Shown piece by piece: positions 1-3,156 of a DNA stretch of 7,307 bases (within the stretch, counting starts at the first letter, position 1; every line of letters starts with the position of its first letter). The stretch is from Verrucomicrobiota bacterium (GTDB lineage: Bacteria; Verrucomicrobiota; Kiritimatiellia; JAAZAB01): positions 1-7,307 of the forward strand of contig JAHIMN010000013.1 of the NCBI GenBank assembly GCA_018896395.1, in the 5' to 3' direction. The notes below the pieces were generated by a model, which had not been told where the DNA came from, made no database searches, and saw nothing but the letters and a program-made list of their open reading frames with translations. A program made the position numbers and the translations under genes.

Positions 1-1
1 A

Positions 2-15
2 TTCAGGATTCAGGA
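2..15. repeat. Two tandem heptamers (TTCAGGA), left partner of the 222-249 array
   Basis: TTCAGGA occurs twice in tandem at 2-8 and 9-15. TCAGGATTCAG (3-13) has a perfect 11-bp reverse complement at 224-234, so the spacer is bracketed by heptamer arrays in opposite orientation. The array may begin before the window. Confidence 0.6.
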
Positions 16-95
16 GACAGCCTGCCCGAGTGTCGGCCAGGGAATTCAGAATAAATGTAAATCCCTTGAGATAATTTCATAACTCCGAAAGAATC

Positions 96-167
96 GACTC
101 GACGGGGCGAGTCTCCTGCAATTTTTCAGGAAAATCGCTGGTTGTAGGAGCGCTACCCCGTTAGCGC
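96..167. repeat. REP-like inverted pair (REPIN/BIME-like)
   Basis: Two elements face each other. On the plus strand, TTGTAGGA (142-149) is followed by stem GCGCTA (150-155), loop CCCCGT (156-161) and stem TAGCGC (162-167). On the minus strand, TTGCAGGA (121-114) is followed by stem GACTCG (113-108), loop CCCCGT (107-102) and stem CGAGTC (101-96). Head and loop are shared. The six stem bases differ strongly between the copies, yet each pairs perfectly with its own partner. That is compensatory change, expected of a structured repeat such as the REP elements mobilised by RAYT (TnpA-REP) transposases. No RAYT gene is in the window. The family name is an inference from form. Confidence 0.75.
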
Positions 168-221
168 AATGAGTTTTAAAATTAGCTCCCTTAACAAAAA
201 TTACGTTGTCGAGCTGAAAAA

Positions 222-249
222 TTCTGAATCCTGACTTCTGTGTTCTGCT
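222..249. repeat. Four tandem heptamers (TYCTGNN)
   Basis: Units are TTCTGAA (222-228), TCCTGAC (229-235), TTCTGTG (236-242) and TTCTGCT (243-249), an exact 7-bp period with conserved YCTG. Read on the minus strand they are NNCAGRA and match the TTCAGGA units at 2-15 in opposite orientation. In form they recall the heptanucleotide short tandem repeats described in cyanobacteria. The last unit runs into the hairpin at 247-272. Confidence 0.65.
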
Positions 250-272
250 TGCAAAAGCGAACTTTTGCAAGC
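247..272. promoter_or_regulatory. 11-bp perfect hairpin just upstream of cheW1 start
   Basis: GCTTGCAAAAG (247-257), loop CGAA (258-261) and CTTTTGCAAGC (262-272) form a perfect 11-bp stem ending 12 bases before the ATG at 285. No T-run follows on the plus strand, so it does not look like a forward intrinsic terminator. On the minus strand the loop reads TTCG closed by a G-C pair. It could act in mRNA stability or translation control, or be an imprecise repeat. It would lie inside the coding region if the upstream GTG at 240 were used, which argues for the ATG at 285. Confidence 0.6.
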
Positions 273-284
273 GACTCGTGTAAA

Positions 285-752
285 ATGTTATTTATCGTCT
301 TCAAAGCCGGTGATGCCAGCTATGCCCTGGAGGCGCGCCAGGTCATCGAGGTGGTTCCGCTTGTGACCCTGCGGGCTTGTCCCGGCGCGCCCGCCTATAT
401 GACCGGTCTGGCGAATTACCACGGAACCGGCGTGCCGATCGTGGATCTCGGCCGCCTGGTTGGCGGCGCGCCCTGTGCCGTGTACCTGAGCACCCGGATC
501 ATTCTGACGACCTATGCCGGAGGGGACGGCCAACAGCGTGTCATCGGGCTTTTGGCCGAAACGGTGATAGAAACCGTGGAACGGGAAGAAGCCGATTTTT
601 CTCAGACCGGCGTAGCCGCTTCCGGAACCTCCGATCTTGGCAAGCTGGCCGTCAGCGGAACAGGATTTGTTCAGCGAGTCGTGGTGGAACAGCTGGTGCC
701 GAAGGAACTGGAAAAAATACTGTTCGCGGAGCCGGAAAAGGCGGCATCATGA
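285..752 (+). CDS. cheW: CheW-type coupling protein (WspB-like)
   Basis: A single CheW domain fills this 155-residue cytoplasmic protein. CheW scaffolds link receptor tips to the P5 domain of CheA. Visible family features are the opening FKAGDASYALEARQVIEVVP (residues 4-23), the central stretch of GLANYHGTGVPIVDLGRLVG that normally reads G-x-x-N-x-R-G-x-x-x-P-v-x-D-L, and STRIILTTY. An open frame extends upstream to a GTG at 240, but ATG 285 gives the normal CheW N-terminus and avoids the hairpin at 247-272. Neither start has a good Shine-Dalgarno. The stop TGA overlaps the next start (ATGA, 749-752), so it is coupled to cheR. The STRIIL and P-I-V-D-L-G motifs and first position in the operon match WspB. 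Domain call is secure; the exact start is not. Confidence 0.93.
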   Translation: MLFIVFKAGDASYALEARQVIEVVPLVTLRACPGAPAYMTGLANYHGTGVPIVDLGRLVGGAPCAVYLSTRIILTTYAGGDGQQRVIGLLAETVIETVEREEADFSQTGVAASGTSDLGKLAVSGTGFVQRVVVEQLVPKELEKILFAEPEKAAS

Positions 753-2200
753 CGGCAAACACCGTAGAACAATGGCTGGCTGGGGCAACCGGACTGGACG
801 TGCATACCCTGGGTCCACAAGCCGTGGCCGATGCCGTGAAACGGCGCATGGCCGCGTGCGGCCTGGCGAAGGAAAGCGATTACCTGGAACGCTTGAACTT
901 GGCACCAGCCGAGTCGTCGGTACCGGCCGAGTCGTCGGCACCGGCCGAGTCGTCGGCACCGGCCGAGTCGTCGGCACAGGATGAACTCCAGGCGCTGAAT
1001 GAAACGATCGTGGTGCCGGAAACCTGGTTTTTTCGCGATCGCGAGCCGTTTGTTTTTCTGGCCAAGTATGTGAATGCGACATGGCTGGCCGCACATCCCC
1101 ATGACCGATTGCAGGTGTTGAGTGTTCCCTGCTCCTCCGGGGAGGAACCATATTCCATTGCCATGACGCTTCAGTCGGCGGGTTTTCGAACGGATCGCTA
1201 CCGGATTGATGCCGTGGATATCAGTCCGGCTTTATTACGCAAGGCCGAAACAGGGGCCTATGGGCCCAATTCCTTCCGGGGCGGGTTCTTGGAGCATTGC
1301 GAGCGCTATTTCACGCTCGAAGGCGCCATCAGGATTGTCCGCCCTGAGGTCCGCGTCGGCATCCGATTCATCCATGGCAATATAATGGGCCCGCAAGGGT
1401 TTGCCGCGGAACAATCCTACGACATTATTTTCTGCCGCAATCTGCTTATCTACCAGCACGAGGAGGCGCGCGGGCATATCATTGCCACGCTGGATCGCCT
1501 GCTGAAGCCCGAAGGCCTGTTGTTTATGGGGCATGCCGAAATGATGTCCGTGCTGACGGATCGCTACGCGCCGGTCTGCCACAGCGGCGCCTTTGCCTAT
1601 TGCAAAATCAACGGGCGCCTCAAGACGGTAGAGCCGCGGCCAAATCAATTAACCGCGGATGTCACTGATAGACGCGGATCAGAACAAACCGTATCCGCGA
1701 AATCCGTGTCATCAACGGTTAAAAGTTCCCTTAATCAAAACACGACCAATCAGGCTGCGATTCAGGGTCAACCCGGCGTGTCTTCGATCCGTCCTCCGGC
1801 GCCATCCTCCGCCACCCGGCTGGAGCCGGCATCCCGGCTGGAGCCGGCATCCCGGTTGGAGCCGGCATCCCGGTTGGAGCCGGCATCCCGGCTGGATCGC
1901 GTCCGCGTTCTGGCGGACCAGGGCCGCTTGGACGAGGCCACCGTGATATGTCAGGACCTGCTGAAGGAAAGCCCTCAGCAGGCGGAAACTTATTGCCTAT
2001 TGGGCGTGATCCGGGCGGCGGCGGGACAAGTTCAAGCGGCGGAAGAATGCCTGAACCGGGCGCTATACCTGGACGCGGATTTCTACGAGGCTTTGATTCA
2101 TCTTTCCCTGCTGAAGGTGCGGCGTGGTGACGAAGCGGGCGCCGAGCGCTTGCGCCGGCACGCTAAACGCGTTTGTGACCATGCGAAGGTGACACCATGA
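749..2200 (+). CDS. cheR: CheR-type receptor methyltransferase with C-terminal TPR (WspC-like)
   Basis: A 483-residue SAM-dependent methyltransferase predicted to methylate glutamates of the operon's chemoreceptor. The N-terminal helical CheR domain covers residues 1-50 and resumes at 78. ETWFFRD (91-97) is the family T-x-F-F-R motif, SSGEEPYSIAM (129-139) the SAM-binding loop, and D157 with the following helix matches the ribose-binding acidic position. CRNLLIY (229-235) and GHAE (261-264) are also typical. A linker (about 290-381) leads to two or three TPR helices (about 382-475), as in WspC. Two 18-bp repeat arrays add PAESS(A/V) x4 (53-76), within the N-terminal domain, and LEPASR x4 (358-381), just before the TPR. 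A further inverted repeat encodes residues about 301-325. The ATG at 749 has AAAAGG at 736-741 and overlaps the cheW stop. The upstream extension of the frame to 377 is a shadow over cheW. Confidence 0.95.
   Translation: MTANTVEQWLAGATGLDVHTLGPQAVADAVKRRMAACGLAKESDYLERLNLAPAESSVPAESSAPAESSAPAESSAQDELQALNETIVVPETWFFRDREPFVFLAKYVNATWLAAHPHDRLQVLSVPCSSGEEPYSIAMTLQSAGFRTDRYRIDAVDISPALLRKAETGAYGPNSFRGGFLEHCERYFTLEGAIRIVRPEVRVGIRFIHGNIMGPQGFAAEQSYDIIFCRNLLIYQHEEARGHIIATLDRLLKPEGLLFMGHAEMMSVLTDRYAPVCHSGAFAYCKINGRLKTVEPRPNQLTADVTDRRGSEQTVSAKSVSSTVKSSLNQNTTNQAAIQGQPGVSSIRPPAPSSATRLEPASRLEPASRLEPASRLEPASRLDRVRVLADQGRLDEATVICQDLLKESPQQAETYCLLGVIRAAAGQVQAAEECLNRALYLDADFYEALIHLSLLKVRRGDEAGAERLRRHAKRVCDHAKVTP
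905..976. repeat. Class B 18-bp hairpin array, four units, in cheR
   Basis: Four 18-bp units encode PAESSV then PAESSA three times. Each unit contains GCCGA-GTCG-TCGG(C/T), a 5-bp stem around a GTCG loop; the first has a G-T wobble at the end. The last three units are identical at every base, so the expansion is recent. The array lies between YLERL and the helix leading to ETWFFR, a place where CheR proteins have only a short turn. Confidence 0.9.
1649..1722. repeat. Inverted-repeat element read through inside cheR
   Basis: The outer arms, 1649-1668 and 1703-1722, are 20 bases each and pair with four mismatches; both outer ends begin TTAACCG. The inner arms CGCGGAT (1673-1679) and ATCCGCG (1693-1699) pair perfectly. 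The element resembles the 'CGCGGAT/ATCCGCG' dispersed repeats seen between genes in many bacteria, but here it is in frame and encodes a Ser/Thr-rich linker between the methyltransferase and TPR domains of CheR. Its base make-up is more AT-rich than the surrounding gene. Confidence 0.7.
1820..1891. repeat. Class A 18-bp hairpin array, four units, in cheR
   Basis: Four units of (C/T)TGGAGCCGGCATCCCGG encode LEPASR four times. Each unit with its next base pairs AGCCGG around CATC with CCGGCT; where the next unit starts with TTG the pair becomes a G-T wobble. Apart from C/T at the first base the units are identical. The same sequence recurs in cheW2 at 2593-2637. Confidence 0.9.
2185..2190 (+). 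promoter_or_regulatory. Shine-Dalgarno for cheW2
   Basis: GAAGGT lies six bases before the ATG at 2197, inside the end of cheR. It supports the ATG that overlaps the cheR stop (ATGA) and therefore translational coupling. Confidence 0.6.
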
Positions 2201-2907
2201 GCGCGACCCCTGTCCAGGATTGCTGGAACCGGATCGGTGTCCAGGGCGACAAGTCCTGCCCAGAATTGCACCGGCACATTCACTGCCGGAACTGCCCGAC
2301 GTTCGAACAGGGCGCGCATGCCTTGCTGAATCGCGCGCCACCGGCCGGCTACATCGAAGAATGGACCCAATTCCTGGCCCGTGCAAAAGAGACCGAAGTC
2401 GGGTTCACCGATACGGCTTTTGTTTTCCGAATCGGACCGGAATGGCTGGCGCTCAGCACGCGCTTGTGCGTGGAAATTGTGGCCATGCGCCCCATTCGGC
2501 GTGTGCCGCATCGCTCCGACCGGCTGCTTATGGGATTGGCGAGCGTGCGCGGCGAACTGCTGTTATGTTTTTCGCTGGCTAATTTGCTGGGGTTGGAGCC
2601 GGCATCCCGGCTGGAGCCGGCATCCCGGCTGGAGCCGTCGGCCGAAACGTCGGCTGCGGCCAATGCGGCTTCCAAGGCGCTACCGCGCCTGCTGGTGGCC
2701 CGTAAGGATCGGTTCGCCATAGCCTTTCCCGTGGACGAGGTCATGGGCCTGCACCGGTTCCATCGGGACACCATCCGGGCAATCCCGGCGACCGTGGCCC
2801 ATGCCGTTCCGCAATTCAGTCGCGGCATGCTCACGGCCGATGGACGCAAGATCGGACTGCTCGACGACGAACTGGTATTTCACGCGCTGACAAAAGTATT
2901 GGCATGA
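2197..2907 (+). CDS. cheW: Second CheW-type coupling protein with Cys-rich N-terminus (WspD-like)
   Basis: A 236-residue protein, longer than plain CheW. Residues 8-34 carry DCWNRIGVQGDKSCPELH and the continuation to HCRNCP, with cysteines C9, C21, C30 and C33. This segment is a known feature of WspD-type CheW proteins; its role is unclear, and the Cys spacing would allow metal binding or disulfides. The CheW domain follows from about residue 72 (FVFRIGPEWLALSTRLCVEI) through SVRGELLLCFSLANLLG to the C-terminal MGLHRF and GLLDDE stretches. Between the two halves lies LEPASR twice plus LEP, then SAETSA, which are insertions of both 18-bp repeat classes in a loop. Two different CheW proteins in one operon is usual for Wsp systems and suggests a mixed receptor-CheA array. 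It overlaps cheR by four bases; a 249-bp gap follows. Confidence 0.93.
   Translation: MSATPVQDCWNRIGVQGDKSCPELHRHIHCRNCPTFEQGAHALLNRAPPAGYIEEWTQFLARAKETEVGFTDTAFVFRIGPEWLALSTRLCVEIVAMRPIRRVPHRSDRLLMGLASVRGELLLCFSLANLLGLEPASRLEPASRLEPSAETSAAANAASKALPRLLVARKDRFAIAFPVDEVMGLHRFHRDTIRAIPATVAHAVPQFSRGMLTADGRKIGLLDDELVFHALTKVLA
2593..2637. repeat. Class A 18-bp hairpin array, 2.5 units, in cheW2
   Basis: Two full units (2593-2610, 2611-2628) and a half unit (2629-2637) encode LEPASRLEPASRLEP. The sequence is the same as the array at 1820-1891 in cheR, although the two genes are not homologous here. It sits in the loop after SLANLLG of the CheW fold. Confidence 0.88.
2641..2654. repeat. Single class B hairpin unit in cheW2 (AACG loop)
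   Basis: GCCGA-AACG-TCGGC keeps the 5-bp stem of class B with a different loop, and encodes AETSA. It directly follows the class A half unit, so two repeat classes share one insertion site. Confidence 0.6.
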
Positions 2908-3013
2908 ATGGGAAGCATAATGAAGTGTTCGGTGTTCAGTGTTCGGCTGGCCTGTAACACTATGTGTAGAAATGAGGAGATATTTTCCAAAGAGCATGAC
3001 CAAGAGTGTGGAT

Positions 3014-3038
3014 GTATTGGATTTTGATACTCCAATAC
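3014..3038. repeat. Stem-loop inside the cheW2-cheA element
   Basis: GTATTGGA (3014-3021) and TCCAATAC (3031-3038) are perfect 8-bp reverse complements around a 9-base loop. No T-run follows, so a terminator is not supported. Confidence 0.6.
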
Positions 3039-3086
3039 CCCGCTACGCCCATACTCCCATACATGGAATGTGGACTGTCGCTAAGA

Positions 3087-3102
3087 CCGCTGACGAGAGC
3101 GG
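3087..3102. repeat. Small stem-loop CCGCT/AGCGG
   Basis: CCGCT (3087-3091) and AGCGG (3098-3102) pair around GACGAG, just before the right heptamer arm. Short enough to arise by chance, but it lies in an otherwise repeat-rich element. Confidence 0.4.
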
Positions 3103-3156
3103 GGCAATCCGAACACTGAACACCGAACACCGAAAACTTGAGTAAGTGGTTACAAT

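Larger units (their letters stand above)
1..284. other. Non-coding leader upstream of the chemosensory operon
   Basis: I find no convincing gene here. The open frame on the minus strand (46-270) has no recognisable domain and runs across the repeats, so I treat it as chance. The stretch is more AT-rich than the genes. It holds, in order, two TTCAGGA heptamers (2-15), a REP-like inverted pair (96-167), four TYCTGNN heptamers (222-249) and an 11-bp hairpin (247-272). The operon promoter should lie here or further upstream, but no clear -35/-10 pair can be defended by eye. In Wsp operons the receptor gene comes first, so its end may lie just before this window. Confidence 0.75.
2925..3136. repeat. 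Inverted-repeat element bounded by heptamer arrays between cheW2 and cheA
   Basis: A perfect 22-bp inverted repeat (2925-2946 and 3109-3130) encloses 162 bases. The arms are themselves tandem heptamers: TGTTCGG, TGTTCAG, TGTTCGG at 2926-2946, and CCGAACA, CTGAACA, CCGAACA, CCGAAAA at 3109-3136. Inside are two smaller stem-loops (3014-3038 and 3087-3102). No gene is supported: the small plus-strand frame at 2939-3145 consists mostly of the repeat. The element almost fills the gap between two genes that are normally adjacent, so insertion is likely. It may be a non-autonomous mobile element, but no target-site duplication is clear. Confidence 0.8.

Noticed and set aside
52..85. Sigma-70 promoter in the AT-rich stretch (TTGAGA near 66)
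   Set aside because: No -10-like hexamer at proper spacing that I could defend.
46..270. Minus-strand open frame of 74 codons in the leader
   Set aside because: No domain, crosses the REP-like pair, heptamers and hairpin, and has no neighbour or ribosome site supporting it.
377..748. Upstream extension of the cheR frame (124 codons)
   Set aside because: Overlaps cheW completely in another frame; ATG 749 with AAAAGG upstream gives the normal CheR N-terminus.
905..976. CRISPR-like array
   Set aside because: The 18-bp units are directly adjacent without spacers and encode an in-frame peptide repeat.
637..984. Plus-strand frame with RVVGTG repeats
   Set aside because: An out-of-frame reading of the end of cheW and of the class B array in cheR; the repeat is open in all frames.
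3087..3102. Possible intrinsic terminator before cheA
   Set aside because: Only a 5-bp stem and not followed by a T-run.
2939..3145. Small plus-strand frame (68 codons) between cheW2 and cheA
   Set aside because: Made largely of the inverted-repeat element and heptamer arm; no domain and no good ribosome site.
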